Source of the DNA: an uncultured Clostridia bacterium
Lineage (GTDB): Bacteria > Bacillota > Clostridia > TANB77 > CAG-508
Reading direction: 5' to 3'
DNA length: 52,679 nt
Assembly: GCA_947627185.1 (NCBI GenBank)
Contig: CANQVF010000012.1
Coordinates: 1-52,679, forward strand
The position numbers were made by a program, and so were the translations under genes. This document shows, piece by piece, positions 41,050 through 50,154 of this stretch (position 1 is its first letter; every line of letters begins with the position of its first letter). The notes under the pieces were generated by a model. It was not told the origin of the DNA and did no database searches. It saw only the letters and a program-made list of their open reading frames with translations.

Positions 41050-42524
41050 TAGTTATCCCCTCCTTTAAATGTTGGTTTATTTTCTCTAAAATTAGAATTT
41101 TGTTCATAAGTAAATGCTGCTCTAAATATAGCTTCTTCATTAAATGCTTTACTTACTAATTGAAAACTAATTGGAAGACCTTTGCTATCTAAGGCACAAG
41201 GCACACTCATTCCAGGTAATCCTCCTATATTTACAGGAACTGTACAAATATCTGCTAAATACATTTCTAGTGGATTACTTGTTTTTTCTCCAATTTTAAA
41301 AGCAGTTGTTGGTGAAGTTGGTGTTAATAATAAATCATATTTTTTAAATAATTCATCATATGCATTTTTTATAACAGTTCTAACTTTTTGAGCTTTTTTA
41401 TAATAAGCATCATAGTAACCTGATGAAAGAACATAAGTACCTAGAATAATTCTTCTTTTTACTTCTGGTCCAAAGCCTTCACTTCTAGAGTTTTTATAAA
41501 TATCTTTTAAATTATCAAATTTTTCTGTTCTATATCCATATCTAATTCCATCAAATCTACCTAAATTTGAACTTGCTTCTGCACAAGCTATTATATAATA
41601 AACTGCTGTTGCATATTTTCCAACATCTAATGAACATTCTTCAACTGTTGCACCCATTTCTTCGTATTTTTTTGCAACATCTAATATAGCTTTTTTTACT
41701 TCTTCATTTATTCCTTCTCCAATATATTCCTTTGGAAGTCCTATTTTCATTCCTTTTACATCATTTACTAAACTTAAAGTGTAATCTTTCTTTTCCATAT
41801 CTATTGATGTTGAATCTTTTTCATCATGTCCTGCGATTAGATTTAAAAGTAAAGCGGAATCTGTAACATCTTTAGTTATTGGTCCAATTTGGTCAAGTGA
41901 TGAAGCAAATGCAACTAATCCATATCTTGAAACTAATCCATAAGTAGGTTTTAGTCCTACAACACCACATAAAGAAGCTGGTTGACGAATACTTCCACCT
42001 GTATCACTTCCTAAAGTCCATGGTGCCATTTCTGCTGCAACTGCCGCTGCACTACCACCTGATGAACCTCCTGGAACTCTCTCTAAATCCCATGGATTAT
42101 GTGTTTTAAAAAATGCTGAATACTCAGTTGATCCTCCCATTGCAAATTCATCCATATTTAATTTTCCAAGATAAACTAAATCTTCTTTATTTAAATTTTC
42201 AATAACTGTTGCATTATAAGGAGCAATAAAATTTTCTAACATTTTTGAGCTACAAGTTGTTTTTGTTCCTGTAATGCACATATTATCCTTTATTCCTATA
42301 GGAATACCAGCAAATTTTGAAACTTGTTTTCCAGATTTTCTTGCTTCATCTACTTCTTTTGCCTTTTTTAATGCTGATTCTTCTAAAGTAGAAACATAAG
42401 CTTTAACCTTACTATCTTTTTCTTTTATTCTATTAAAGTAACTTTTTGTAATTTCTTCTGAAGTTACTTCACCCTTTTCAAGCTTTTCTATAAGCTCGTG
42501 TACTGTATATTCATAAAGTTCCAT
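41049..42524 (-). CDS. gatA: Asp/Glu-tRNA(Asn/Gln) amidotransferase subunit A
   Basis: The glutaminase (amidase-signature) subunit of GatCAB, providing ammonia. I start it at the ATG at 42524 ([16 protein letters not shown], 491 aa), because AAGGAG lies 7 bases before; an in-frame ATG 9 codons earlier lies inside the preceding gene. The amidase triad is visible: Lys in [12 protein letters not shown], then [16 protein letters not shown] and [14 protein letters not shown] with cis-Ser and nucleophile Ser. The start follows the nucleotidase stop by one base, and its stop overlaps gatB. Confidence 0.97.
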   Translation of the reverse strand: MELYEYTVHELIEKLEKGEVTSEEITKSYFNRIKEKDSKVKAYVSTLEESALKKAKEVDEARKSGKQVSKFAGIPIGIKDNMCITGTKTTCSSKMLENFIAPYNATVIENLNKEDLVYLGKLNMDEFAMGGSTEYSAFFKTHNPWDLERVPGGSSGGSAAAVAAEMAPWTLGSDTGGSIRQPASLCGVVGLKPTYGLVSRYGLVAFASSLDQIGPITKDVTDSALLLNLIAGHDEKDSTSIDMEKKDYTLSLVNDVKGMKIGLPKEYIGEGINEEVKKAILDVAKKYEEMGATVEECSLDVGKYATAVYYIIACAEASSNLGRFDGIRYGYRTEKFDNLKDIYKNSRSEGFGPEVKRRIILGTYVLSSGYYDAYYKKAQKVRTVIKNAYDELFKKYDLLLTPTSPTTAFKIGEKTSNPLEMYLADICTVPVNIGGLPGMSVPCALDSKGLPISFQLVSKAFNEEAIFRAAFTYEQNSNFRENKPTFKGGDN

Positions 42525-42525
42525 C

Positions 42526-43131
42526 TTAATTCTCCTTAATTTTATTTTCAATTTGTTTTATTTTCATATAAATATGTGGCCAAGAAAAAACTCTTTCAAT
42601 ATTTTTATTTTCTAATCCTTTATTTGCTCTAGTATCCATTAAAAAAGTTTTTATCCCACTTTCAGATACCATTTGACAATTTAAAAAACTATCATCTATA
42701 AATAATTCTACATTTTCTTGCTTACATGCTATTAACTTATTTTCAGCATTAACAATAAGTTTATCGCAAGGAACATTATTTTTCTTAATCCATTTCTTAG
42801 TTGTATTAATTACATCAAATTTATCTGATTCCCATCTTGCTGTGATTAATACAATTTTGTTCCCTTCATCATGAAGTTTTTGAAGATATTTAATTGATAA
42901 TGTTTTTGGTCTTGTTTCAGTAATAATTTTTTCGTAGAACTCATTTAAAAATTCTATATCTTCTCCTTCTTTCCAATCATGTAAATACTGAATATAAAAA
43001 TGTGTATTGCAATTTCCATCTTTTAAAATTGGCTCTTTCTTTAGTACATCTATTGTATACTCTTGTGCATAATTAAGCATTATTTCGCAAGTATCTGCTA
43101 TTGTATCGTCAATATCTATTCCTATTATCAT
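42526..43131 (-). CDS. HAD-type 5' nucleotidase (NT5C/YqfW-like)
   Basis: A 201-residue HAD hydrolase with motif [17 protein letters not shown], motif [13 protein letters not shown], and late [12 protein letters not shown]. The layout matches the NT5C/YqfW group of putative 5'(3')-deoxyribonucleotidases. It sits inside the gat operon, between gatC and gatA, with one base separating its stop from the gatA start. This insertion in a normally compact amidotransferase operon is unusual, and a functional link is not evident. It may be a nucleotide-pool housekeeping gene carried along. Confidence 0.88.
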   Translation of the reverse strand: MIIGIDIDDTIADTCEIMLNYAQEYTIDVLKKEPILKDGNCNTHFYIQYLHDWKEGEDIEFLNEFYEKIITETRPKTLSIKYLQKLHDEGNKIVLITARWESDKFDVINTTKKWIKKNNVPCDKLIVNAENKLIACKQENVELFIDDSFLNCQMVSESGIKTFLMDTRANKGLENKNIERVFSWPHIYMKIKQIENKIKEN

Positions 43132-43175
43132 GTTTATTTATTCCTTTCTTTGCCTACTATTGCCATATACAATTT

Positions 43176-43463
43176 TTAATTAATTACTTTTGGAATTCTA
43201 AACATTCCTTCATCTTGACTTGGAGCATTTTGCAATAAAATATCTCTGTTTCCAAAATCTACAACTTCATCTTTTCTTAAAACATTGCTTTTTTCATTTG
43301 CAGCAATAGTTTCATTCATTCCTTCTGTATTAACATTATTAATTGTGTTTGCAAATTCTAAAATTTCTTGCATATCTTTAGTATACTTTTCAATTTCTGT
43401 TTCTGATAAATTTAAATCCGCAAGTTTTGCTATATGAATTATTTCTTCTCTACTAATTGCCAT
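43176..43463 (-). CDS. gatC: Asp/Glu-tRNA(Asn/Gln) amidotransferase subunit C
   Basis: The small GatCAB subunit that bridges and stabilises GatA-GatB. It has 95 residues with the typical ISREEIIHIAKLADLNLSE start and IEKYTKDMQEILEFANTIN, and an RKDEVVDFGNRDILLQNAP tail. It is the first gene of the operon; a ribosome-binding site AAGGGAG and promoter (43493-43521) precede it. Confidence 0.96.
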   Translation of the reverse strand: MAISREEIIHIAKLADLNLSETEIEKYTKDMQEILEFANTINNVNTEGMNETIAANEKSNVLRKDEVVDFGNRDILLQNAPSQDEGMFRIPKVIN

Positions 43464-43492
43464 TTACTTCACTCCCTTCAAATAATAGAAAT

Positions 43493-43521
43493 ATTATATA
43501 CTGAAATATAAAAAAAAACAA
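43493..43521 (-). promoter_or_regulatory. Promoter of the gat operon
   Basis: The minus strand has TTGTTT (43516-43521), a 17-base spacer and TATAAT (43493-43498), 30 bases upstream of gatC. Confidence 0.65.
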
Positions 43522-43575
43522 GAAAACAAGAAAAATAAGTTTAAATTAAATTTCAATATTTTCTAATAAAATAAA

Positions 43576-43615
43576 AAAGTCTAAAATTTTAGCAATCTAA
43601 AATCTTAAACTTTTC
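43576..43615 (-). terminator. Terminator of the AIM24-TM2 transcript
   Basis: AAAGTTTAAGATTTTAG pairs with CTAAAATTTTAGACTTT (two G-U pairs, four-base loop), followed by T6 on the minus strand. It lies about 40 bases after the AIM24-family stop. Confidence 0.8.
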
Positions 43616-43652
43616 TTTACTTTATATTAATTTTTTAATTATATAAATATTA

Positions 43653-44534
43653 TTAATTAATCATTCCTAATACACCTTTAATTGCAGCATTAGTTGCTGT
43701 AGAACCACCACCATTTGATGGAGCAGGTGAACCGTGTGTTTGTTCCATTGCTTGATTATTAACTGGTGCAAGTAATACTTTACCTGTTCCTCTATAAACA
43801 TTTACTAAACCTTCTCCAGATATACCAGAACCAATTAAAGATTTTGTAGATTTTTCTACTGTAAACTCTAAAGTTGCAGACCATGCTACTGCAAAATTTC
43901 CATCAACTCTTAATACATCATTTTCTAGAGTTATTTCTATTAATTCATCTCTTGGAACAAAACTTTCTAAAGCTACTATACCTTGTCCTACTAATTTTAA
44001 ATTAAATAAACCTTCTCTTCCAAATACAGCTGATGATAAATTAGAACGTGCTACTATTTCTTGATTTACTGTAGATTCACAAGCTAGAAACAAACCATCA
44101 TCTAAAACAATTCCATCTGGCCACTCAGCCATATCTTCTAATAAAATATGTCTATATGTAGGTTCTAACATTAGAAGTCCTTTTCCTTTATATTTTGGCT
44201 TAACTGCAGATTCTTTTGTTACAGCACCTTTTATTGCTTTTCCTAAAAAATCTCCTACACCTTTAACATCACTACTTATTTCTACATTTCCCAAAGTCCA
44301 TTGCATTGCACCAGCACTTACTGTGTATTCATTATCATTAATTTCAATTAATACTTGTCTTTTTCTGATGTTCATTTTATTTGAGAAATATGAACTTACA
44401 GAATTATAAGGTGTAACACTTAAGTCATTAACATATTCTATTATTCTCATTCCCTCTTTTTTGTCAAGAGTTCTTACATTTTCATTTTTTAATAAATTTT
44501 TAATTTTATACATTTTTTCCTCCTTTGTATACAA
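43653..44534 (-). CDS. AIM24 family protein
   Basis: A 293-residue protein of the AIM24/TIGR00266 group, a beta-barrel-like domain found in bacteria and in mitochondrial Aim24. Matching segments are YTVSAGAMQWTLGNVEI, GKGLLMLEPTYRHILLED, ACESTVNQEIVARSNLSSAVFGREGLFNLKLVGQG (in pieces) and FAVAWSATLEF. The C-terminus is Gly/Ser/Asn-rich and probably flexible. There is no signal peptide. The function is unknown; a scaffold or membrane-associated role has been suggested. It follows the TM2 gene by 24 bases with AAAGGAGG and shares its terminator. Confidence 0.9.
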   Translation of the reverse strand: MYTKEEKMYKIKNLLKNENVRTLDKKEGMRIIEYVNDLSVTPYNSVSSYFSNKMNIRKRQVLIEINDNEYTVSAGAMQWTLGNVEISSDVKGVGDFLGKAIKGAVTKESAVKPKYKGKGLLMLEPTYRHILLEDMAEWPDGIVLDDGLFLACESTVNQEIVARSNLSSAVFGREGLFNLKLVGQGIVALESFVPRDELIEITLENDVLRVDGNFAVAWSATLEFTVEKSTKSLIGSGISGEGLVNVYRGTGKVLLAPVNNQAMEQTHGSPAPSNGGGSTATNAAIKGVLGMIN

Positions 44535-44558
44535 ACAAAAACTTTAGTATCTTAATTC

Positions 44559-44855
44559 TTATCTATATAAATTATCAGATGACATTAATTTTCCATAACA
44601 ATCTTTAAATTGTCCAAATGCTATAAAAACAAAATCATTAGCTACAAGTGCTAACATAGTTATAAGACACATAAGTCCAATTGGTTGACATACTATCAAT
44701 GCTAATATTGATACTATCGTTCCATATAAAAATAAAAATCCTGAACCTATTTTTCCAGCATATAAACGATGTACTCCAAATAATCCTAAGAACCAACATA
44801 ACATTAAAGCTGTAAATCTATTTTTTGTACTTACATTATTTTCTTCATTTTCCAT
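44559..44855 (-). CDS. TM2 domain-containing membrane protein
   Basis: A 98-residue protein with the TM2 domain: a first hydrophobic helix preceded by the DRF-like/Gly motif (TALMLCWFLGLFGVHRLYAGK) and two further hydrophobic stretches (FLFLYGTIVSILALIVC, PIGLMCLITMLALVANDFVF). TM2 proteins are small bitopic or polytopic membrane proteins of unknown function. It is the first gene of the TM2-AIM24 pair, a combination that suggests the AIM24 protein works at the membrane (inference). The ribosome-binding site AAAAGGAG is spaced 11 bases from the ATG. Confidence 0.88.
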   Translation of the reverse strand: MENEENNVSTKNRFTALMLCWFLGLFGVHRLYAGKIGSGFLFLYGTIVSILALIVCQPIGLMCLITMLALVANDFVFIAFGQFKDCYGKLMSSDNLYR

Positions 44856-44898
44856 TTTCTTTTGTTTCTCCTTTTAAAATATACTATTATCTAATAAT

Positions 44899-44928
44899 AT
44901 ATTAATATTAATTAAGTTTTCTTGTCAA
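44899..44928 (-). promoter_or_regulatory. Promoter of the TM2-AIM24 pair
   Basis: The minus strand has a perfect TTGACA (44923-44928), an 18-base spacer and TAATAT (44899-44904). Confidence 0.6.
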
Positions 44929-44965
44929 TAGTAATTCAATATGTTACTAAAATGAAAAAAAAATG

Positions 44966-45028
44966 TAAAAAAAGCTGATTTAAAAATCAAGTAAAAATTT
45001 ATATACTTAATTTTAAATCAGTTTTTAT
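44966..45028 (-). terminator. Terminator of the M23 peptidase gene
   Basis: The long stem CTGATTTAAAA...AAGTA pairs with TACTT...TTTTTAAATCAG (one bulge), followed by T7 on the minus strand, directly after the stop at 45036. Confidence 0.8.
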
Positions 45029-45035
45029 TTTAATT

Positions 45036-46124
45036 TTAATATAAATAATTTTGTGGATTTACTGGTGTTCCACCAATTCTTATTTCTAAGTGTAAGTGTG
45101 GACCAGTTGAATTTCCTGTAGAGCCAACAGCACCTATTGTTGTGCTTGAATCTACAGACTGACCTGCAAACACATAAAGTGCACTACAATGAGCATAATA
45201 TGATTGGATGCCATTACCATGATCTATTATTATTAAATTTCCATAAGAACCTTTATATCCAGCATAAGAAACTGTACCAGCTGATATTGCTCTTATTCCT
45301 GTTCCCTTTGCTGTAGATATATCCAGTCCAGTATGAGCAGAAGATCTAGAACTACTTCTTGCTCCAAATCTTGAACTAATAGAACCATTTACTGGAATAG
45401 AAAGTGGCATTCCACTAATACTTCCTGTAGCAGCAACTTGAGTTGTTGAAACTATAGCTTTTTTAGTATTTTTTTGTTTTTGTGCTTCTAAATTTTCTTT
45501 AGCTATTCTTTCTTCTTCAGCTTTTTTAGTTTCATATTCTGTAATTTTATTCATTTTCAATTCATTTAATGAATTTTTGGCTTCTTCTAATGAAATTACT
45601 GAATATTCTGTTGAATAAACATCAGCAACTCCTAATTTTAAATCTACATTCTCATTTAGATTTGCTTTAATTTCGTTTATTATGTTTTCTGCTTCTTCTT
45701 GACTAGAAACAATTGCCTTTTGCTCTCCATTTGATGTTATAGCATAAGTTTTATATGTTGTTGTTGTCAAGTCCTTAATTGCTAACATAACCTTTTTTTC
45801 TTCTGTTTCTTTATCCCTACTAATCAATTGTAATTCATACTCTGGTAATTGTGATATTTCTCTAAATGCAATATTTCCAGTAGTATCATTTATATATTTG
45901 TCTATTTTTGCTTTTATAATTTCTTCATTATATACAAATCCAATTGTCTCACCTGATATTGTGACTTTATATGCAGGTTTGTATTTAATACATACCATAG
46001 TTATTATTATGGCAGAACCAATTGTGACAAGTTTTAGGGTTTTGAAAGTTTCTTTAGTATAATATTTAACCCAATTTATTAAAATAAAATTCACTCTCCT
46101 TTTCTGCTTTAAAAAAATCGTCAC
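45036..46124 (-). CDS. Membrane-anchored M23 peptidoglycan endopeptidase
   Basis: A LytM-type zinc endopeptidase of up to 362 residues. An N-terminal membrane helix (about 33-47) leads to an extracellular region (about 50-190) and a Glu/Lys-rich coiled segment (about 193-225). The M23 domain (about 250-362) has the SSRFGARS...HTGLDIS (His, Asp), QSYYAHCS and HLHLEI metal/catalytic motifs. The start is uncertain. GTG at 46124 would begin nearly at the predicted transcription start. The only good ribosome-binding site (AAAAGGAGA) points to a start about ten codons later, where only GTG (46094, too close) or ATT (46085) is available. The gene has a consensus promoter and three upstream direct repeats. 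Confidence 0.9.
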   Translation of the reverse strand: MTIFLKQKRRVNFILINWVKYYTKETFKTLKLVTIGSAIIITMVCIKYKPAYKVTISGETIGFVYNEEIIKAKIDKYINDTTGNIAFREISQLPEYELQLISRDKETEEKKVMLAIKDLTTTTYKTYAITSNGEQKAIVSSQEEAENIINEIKANLNENVDLKLGVADVYSTEYSVISLEEAKNSLNELKMNKITEYETKKAEEERIAKENLEAQKQKNTKKAIVSTTQVAATGSISGMPLSIPVNGSISSRFGARSSSRSSAHTGLDISTAKGTGIRAISAGTVSYAGYKGSYGNLIIIDHGNGIQSYYAHCSALYVFAGQSVDSSTTIGAVGSTGNSTGPHLHLEIRIGGTPVNPQNYLY

Positions 46125-46132
46125 TAAAAAAT

Positions 46133-46161
46133 ATTATACTATAAACTTAGTACCATTTCAA
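46133..46161 (-). promoter_or_regulatory. Sigma-A promoter of the M23 gene
   Basis: The minus strand has TTGAAA (46156-46161), a 17-base spacer and TATAAT (46133-46138). The predicted start of transcription is near 46126. Confidence 0.75.
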
Positions 46162-46176
46162 GCAAAATAAATGATG

Positions 46177-46203
46177 TTTAACCAATTTTAACCACTTTTA
46201 ACT
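46177..46203 (-). repeat. Three 10-bp-spaced direct repeats upstream of the M23 promoter
   Basis: On the minus strand AGTTAAA, GGTTAAA and GGTTAAA recur with an exact 10-base period (plus-strand positions 97-103, 87-93 and 77-83 of the 46100 block). They end 15 bases upstream of the -35. One-helical-turn spacing next to a promoter suggests an activator site for a dimeric response regulator. WalR-type boxes (TGTWAH, 11-base period) upstream of M23 genes are the closest known analogue, but sequence and period differ. The rest of this 328-base gap is a pyrimidine-rich tract (46230-46300, plus strand) and the smc terminator. Confidence 0.5.
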
Positions 46204-46362
46204 AAAATTTTCTTTTTTAGCTTTTCAAAAAGTATAACTTTTCTTTACTATTCGTATTTTTTCTCTTTTTTTCTCGTTTTTACTATATAATTTGTTTTTT
46301 TATTTTTTATTTAAAGTGGGTTTTTTATTTTATTTTTTTATACTTTTTTTATATTGATTCCC

Positions 46363-46406
46363 AAAAAAACAAGCAAAAAAATATAAAATTTTCTGCTTGC
46401 TTTTTT
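46363..46406 (-). terminator. Terminator of smc
   Basis: AAAAAAGCAAGCA pairs with TGCTTGTTTTTTT across an AT-rich inner stem, with T7 on the minus strand, about 45 bases after the smc stop. Confidence 0.8.
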
Positions 46407-46452
46407 CATATTATATTTAATTTTATAAATATTTTCTTAAATAAAATACCAA

Positions 46453-49400
46453 CTATTTTAACTTCATAGAAAGTAATTTACTTATACCTTTCTCTTCCAT
46501 AGTAATACCATATACTGTATCAGCAGCTTCCATAGTTCCTTTTCTATGAGTTATAACTAAAAATTGTGAATTGGTAGAAAACTTTTTTAGATATTCTGCA
46601 AATCTATATACATTAACATCATCAAGAGCTGCTTCAATTTCATCAAGTACGCAAAATGGTGCAGGATTTATTTTTAATATTGCAAACAATAAAGCAATAG
46701 CTGTAAAAGCTCTTTCTCCTCCAGATAATAACATCATATTTTGTAATTTTTTACCAGATGGTTGAACAGCAATTTCAATACCACATTCTAATATATTATC
46801 TTCATCTGTAAGTATTAATTCTGCCTTTCCTCCTCCAAATAGTTCTGCAAAAACTTCTCCAAAATTTTTATTTATAATTTTAAATTGTTCAGCAAATTGC
46901 TTTTTCATAGTTTCTGTCATTTCACTAATAATTTTCTTAAGTTTATTGCTAGAATCTTCTAAATCAAGTCTTTGCTCACTCATAAAATCATATCTTTCTT
47001 TAGTTTCTTGATATTCTTTTATTGAATCAACATTTATACTTCCCAAATCCTTTATTTCATTTCTTATAGAATTAACTTGTTTTTGTACTGCCGTTGGATT
47101 TTCAGCTTTTTCTATTCCTTCAACATTATTAGGTGTTAATTCATATTCTTCCCACATTTTATCTATAACTTGATTTAGTTCAAGTTCTATTTTAGACTTC
47201 TTTAAATCTAATTTTGAAATATGTGCTTTTATATCTTCTAATTTCTCATTTTGATTTTCTATATTTTTTTCTATCTCAACTAATTTTTCATTTTTTTGAG
47301 TTCTTTCTTCTTTTAATTTTAAAATTTTATCAGCACTTCCTAAAATTTCTTTTTCTAGTTCTTCTTTTTTCTGTTTTATTTCTTCTATTTTAGATTCTAA
47401 CTGTTCATTTTCTTCCAAACTTTTTTCTCTTAGTGATTTTTTATTATCTATACTTGTTAAATTATTTTTAATATCTAAATTTATTCTATCTACCATTTCA
47501 TTTATTGATGTTTCACTTTCATCAAAAGAAGAAACAGATATTCTTAAATTAGTTATATCAAAATTTAAATCATCTATATACTTTTGATTATCTTTATTTA
47601 AATTAGTAAATTCTTCAATTATTTTTCCCAATTCAGAATTTTCTTGTTCCATTTCTTGAACTTTTTGATTTTGACTTTCTTGTCTTATCAAGTTTTCTTC
47701 TTTTTCTACTTTTGTTTTTTCTAAGTCTTCTTTTAATTTTGAAAGTTTTGCATCATATTTTAATATTTCCAATTCTAAATTATCTATTTTTTGTTTCTCT
47801 GTTGCATATACTATTTCTAATTCTTGTACTTCATTTTGTTTTGAATCAAATTTATTTAAAATATCTGATATGCTATTTTCATAATTTTGTTTTTCTTTTT
47901 CTGCATTTTCAATTTTAATTTTAATTTCATTTAGTTCTTGCTCTAAAGCTTTTATTTCTTTTCCTCTTCCTAAAATACTAACTGTTTTATTTGCTACTGA
48001 ACCACCACTAATTGCACCAGATGGATTTATTATATCTCCTTTTAATGTTACTATTCTAAATTTATATCCATTCTGTTTTGCAAGTTTTATACTACTATCA
48101 ATATCTTCTACAACAACTGTTTTTCCTAATAAATTTAATACTATGCCTTCATATTTTCTATCACACTTTACTAAATCTGATGCAATTCCTATTACTCCAT
48201 CTATGCCTCTTGTATTTATTCCTGATATTCTTTGTCCTTTAACAGAAGTTATTGGCAAAAAAGATGCTCTACCTAAATTATTATCTCTTAAATAATTTAC
48301 TAATTTTTTAGCTACTTCTTCTGTATCTGTAACAATATTTTGAATAGTTCCTCCTAAAGTCATTTCTATTGCTGTTTCATATTGTTTATCTACTTGAATT
48401 AAATTTGCAAGAACTCCATGAACACCTTGTGATAATAACGAATTTCTTTCTGTAGCATCTAATAAAGACTTCACTGTTTTAGTGTAACCTTCTTTTTCTT
48501 TCTCAGTTTCAACTAAAAATTTATATCTTGATTCTTTTATTCTATACTCAGATTGATAACTATTAATTCTAATGTCAAAATCTTTAAGTTTTTCTGAACT
48601 TTTTTCTTTCTCATCTTTCATTTCATCTAATTCTTTTTTTATAGAATTTCTATTTTTTTCTATATCATAAAAACTTCTTGACTTTTCTTCTTTACTTGTT
48701 CTTGCACCATCTAAATCTGAAATTGTTTCTTGTATTTCGTTTTTTAAAGAATTTTCTCTTTTTTCTAAATTATCGAAATTTGCTTTTTCAGTATTTATTT
48801 CAGCAATAATTTCATATTTGTTATCAATATTTTTTTGTACAATTTGCTTTTTACTTTCTATTTCTATTTCTTTATCTGATAATGTTTTTGTGTATTTTTC
48901 AAGTTCTAATTCTTTTTCTTTTAAACTTGTTTCAAATTTTTCTTTATTTAAATATAAATTATTTTTCTTTTCTTGTTTTTGATTTTTTTCTTCTTCTAAT
49001 TCTTGATTTCTTTTTTCTAATTCTTCTATCTCTTTTGCATATCTTTCGAAATTTTCTTTGTTATTTGAAATTCTTTCTGTTGCAATACCTATTTCACTAT
49101 TATATTGTTCTTTTTTTTGGTTTCCTTCTGAACTTAAATTTTGAGTTTTTTCAATTTCTTCTATTAATTTATCTATTAATTCTTTTATTTCATCTTTTTC
49201 TGATTGTATATTTGATATATTTTCCTCTTCTTTTACTTTTTGAGTTTCTAGTAAATCAATATTATCTAAAGTTTCTTGTATTTGTGTTTTATAATTATCT
49301 ATATTATATAGGAATAGTCCTATTTCTATATTTTTAAGTTCATCTCTCAAATTTAAAAATTTTTTAGCTTTTTCTGATTGTAACTTTAAAGGTTCTATAT

Positions 49401-50001
49401 TATTTTCTATTTCTGAAATAATATCATTTATTCTAAGTAAATTTAGCTTTGTTTGCTCTAATTTTTTCTCAGATTCTAATTTTCTTGCTCTATATTTTAC
49501 AATACCAGCAGCTTCTTCAAAAATATGACGTCTATCTTCTGATTTATTACTTAATATTTCATCAATTTTTCCTTGTCCAATAATAGAATATCCATCTTTT
49601 CCTATACCTGTATCCATAAATAGTTCTTGAATATCTTTTAATCTACAAGGTGTTTTATTTATATAATAACCAGATTCTCCAGTTCTATATAATCTTCTTG
49701 TAACAACTACTTCACTATATTCGATTGGTAATTTAGAATCAGAATTATCAATAACTAAAGAAGCCTCAGCATAACCTAAAGACTTTCTATTTTGAGTTCC
49801 TGAAAATATAATATCTTCTGATTTTGAACCTCTAAGAGATTTTACACTTTGTTCTCCTAAAATCCATCTAATACAATCTGATATATTGCTTTTTCCAGAT
49901 CCATTTGGCCCTATTACTGTTGTTATTCCTTGTCTAAAATCTAAAACTGTTTTATCAGCAAAAGACTTAAATCCATACATTTCCAATCTTTTTAAGTACA
50001 T
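46453..50001 (-). CDS. smc: Chromosome segregation protein SMC
   Basis: The condensin ATPase that compacts and segregates the chromosome with ScpA/ScpB. It has 1182 residues, the standard length. Walker A is TVIGPNGSGKSNISDCIRW near residue 30. Two long coiled coils (about 165-500 and 670-1010) flank the hinge (about 515-640; LLSQGVHGVLANLIQVD to GAISGGSVANKT). The C-terminal head has the ABC signature MLLSGGERAFTAIALLFAIL and Walker B FCVLDEIEAALDDVN. The usual neighbours rnc and ftsY are absent; it has its own promoter and terminator here. Confidence 0.98.
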   Translation of the reverse strand: MYLKRLEMYGFKSFADKTVLDFRQGITTVIGPNGSGKSNISDCIRWILGEQSVKSLRGSKSEDIIFSGTQNRKSLGYAEASLVIDNSDSKLPIEYSEVVVTRRLYRTGESGYYINKTPCRLKDIQELFMDTGIGKDGYSIIGQGKIDEILSNKSEDRRHIFEEAAGIVKYRARKLESEKKLEQTKLNLLRINDIISEIENNIEPLKLQSEKAKKFLNLRDELKNIEIGLFLYNIDNYKTQIQETLDNIDLLETQKVKEEENISNIQSEKDEIKELIDKLIEEIEKTQNLSSEGNQKKEQYNSEIGIATERISNNKENFERYAKEIEELEKRNQELEEEKNQKQEKKNNLYLNKEKFETSLKEKELELEKYTKTLSDKEIEIESKKQIVQKNIDNKYEIIAEINTEKANFDNLEKRENSLKNEIQETISDLDGARTSKEEKSRSFYDIEKNRNSIKKELDEMKDEKEKSSEKLKDFDIRINSYQSEYRIKESRYKFLVETEKEKEGYTKTVKSLLDATERNSLLSQGVHGVLANLIQVDKQYETAIEMTLGGTIQNIVTDTEEVAKKLVNYLRDNNLGRASFLPITSVKGQRISGINTRGIDGVIGIASDLVKCDRKYEGIVLNLLGKTVVVEDIDSSIKLAKQNGYKFRIVTLKGDIINPSGAISGGSVANKTVSILGRGKEIKALEQELNEIKIKIENAEKEKQNYENSISDILNKFDSKQNEVQELEIVYATEKQKIDNLELEILKYDAKLSKLKEDLEKTKVEKEENLIRQESQNQKVQEMEQENSELGKIIEEFTNLNKDNQKYIDDLNFDITNLRISVSSFDESETSINEMVDRINLDIKNNLTSIDNKKSLREKSLEENEQLESKIEEIKQKKEELEKEILGSADKILKLKEERTQKNEKLVEIEKNIENQNEKLEDIKAHISKLDLKKSKIELELNQVIDKMWEEYELTPNNVEGIEKAENPTAVQKQVNSIRNEIKDLGSINVDSIKEYQETKERYDFMSEQRLDLEDSSNKLKKIISEMTETMKKQFAEQFKIINKNFGEVFAELFGGGKAELILTDEDNILECGIEIAVQPSGKKLQNMMLLSGGERAFTAIALLFAILKINPAPFCVLDEIEAALDDVNVYRFAEYLKKFSTNSQFLVITHRKGTMEAADTVYGITMEEKGISKLLSMKLK

Positions 50002-50040
50002 TTTATTTTCCTCTATTTCTTTTACTTTAACTTGAAAATA

Positions 50041-50069
50041 ATCATATTATATATTTCTACTTTTTTCAA
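50041..50069 (-). promoter_or_regulatory. Promoter of smc
   Basis: The minus strand has TTGAAA (50064-50069), a 17-base spacer and TATGAT (50041-50046), 40 bases before the smc start. Confidence 0.6.
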
Positions 50070-50088
50070 GCATTTCTAACAAATTCTC

Positions 50089-50117
50089 TTGACCATTTTT
50101 TTAATAAGATATAAAAT
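50089..50117 (+). promoter_or_regulatory. Promoter of the HD-GYP gene
   Basis: The plus strand has TTGACC (50089-50094), a 17-base spacer and TAAAAT (50112-50117), 37 bases before the ATG. It is divergent from the smc promoter. Confidence 0.6.
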
Positions 50118-50154
50118 AATATATATATTTATTTATACATAAGAGGAGATTTAG

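Noticed and set aside
48882..49337. 151-codon plus-strand ORF inside smc
   Set aside because: It is the antisense shadow of the SMC coiled coil; composition is almost only Leu/Phe/Tyr and there is no ribosome-binding site.
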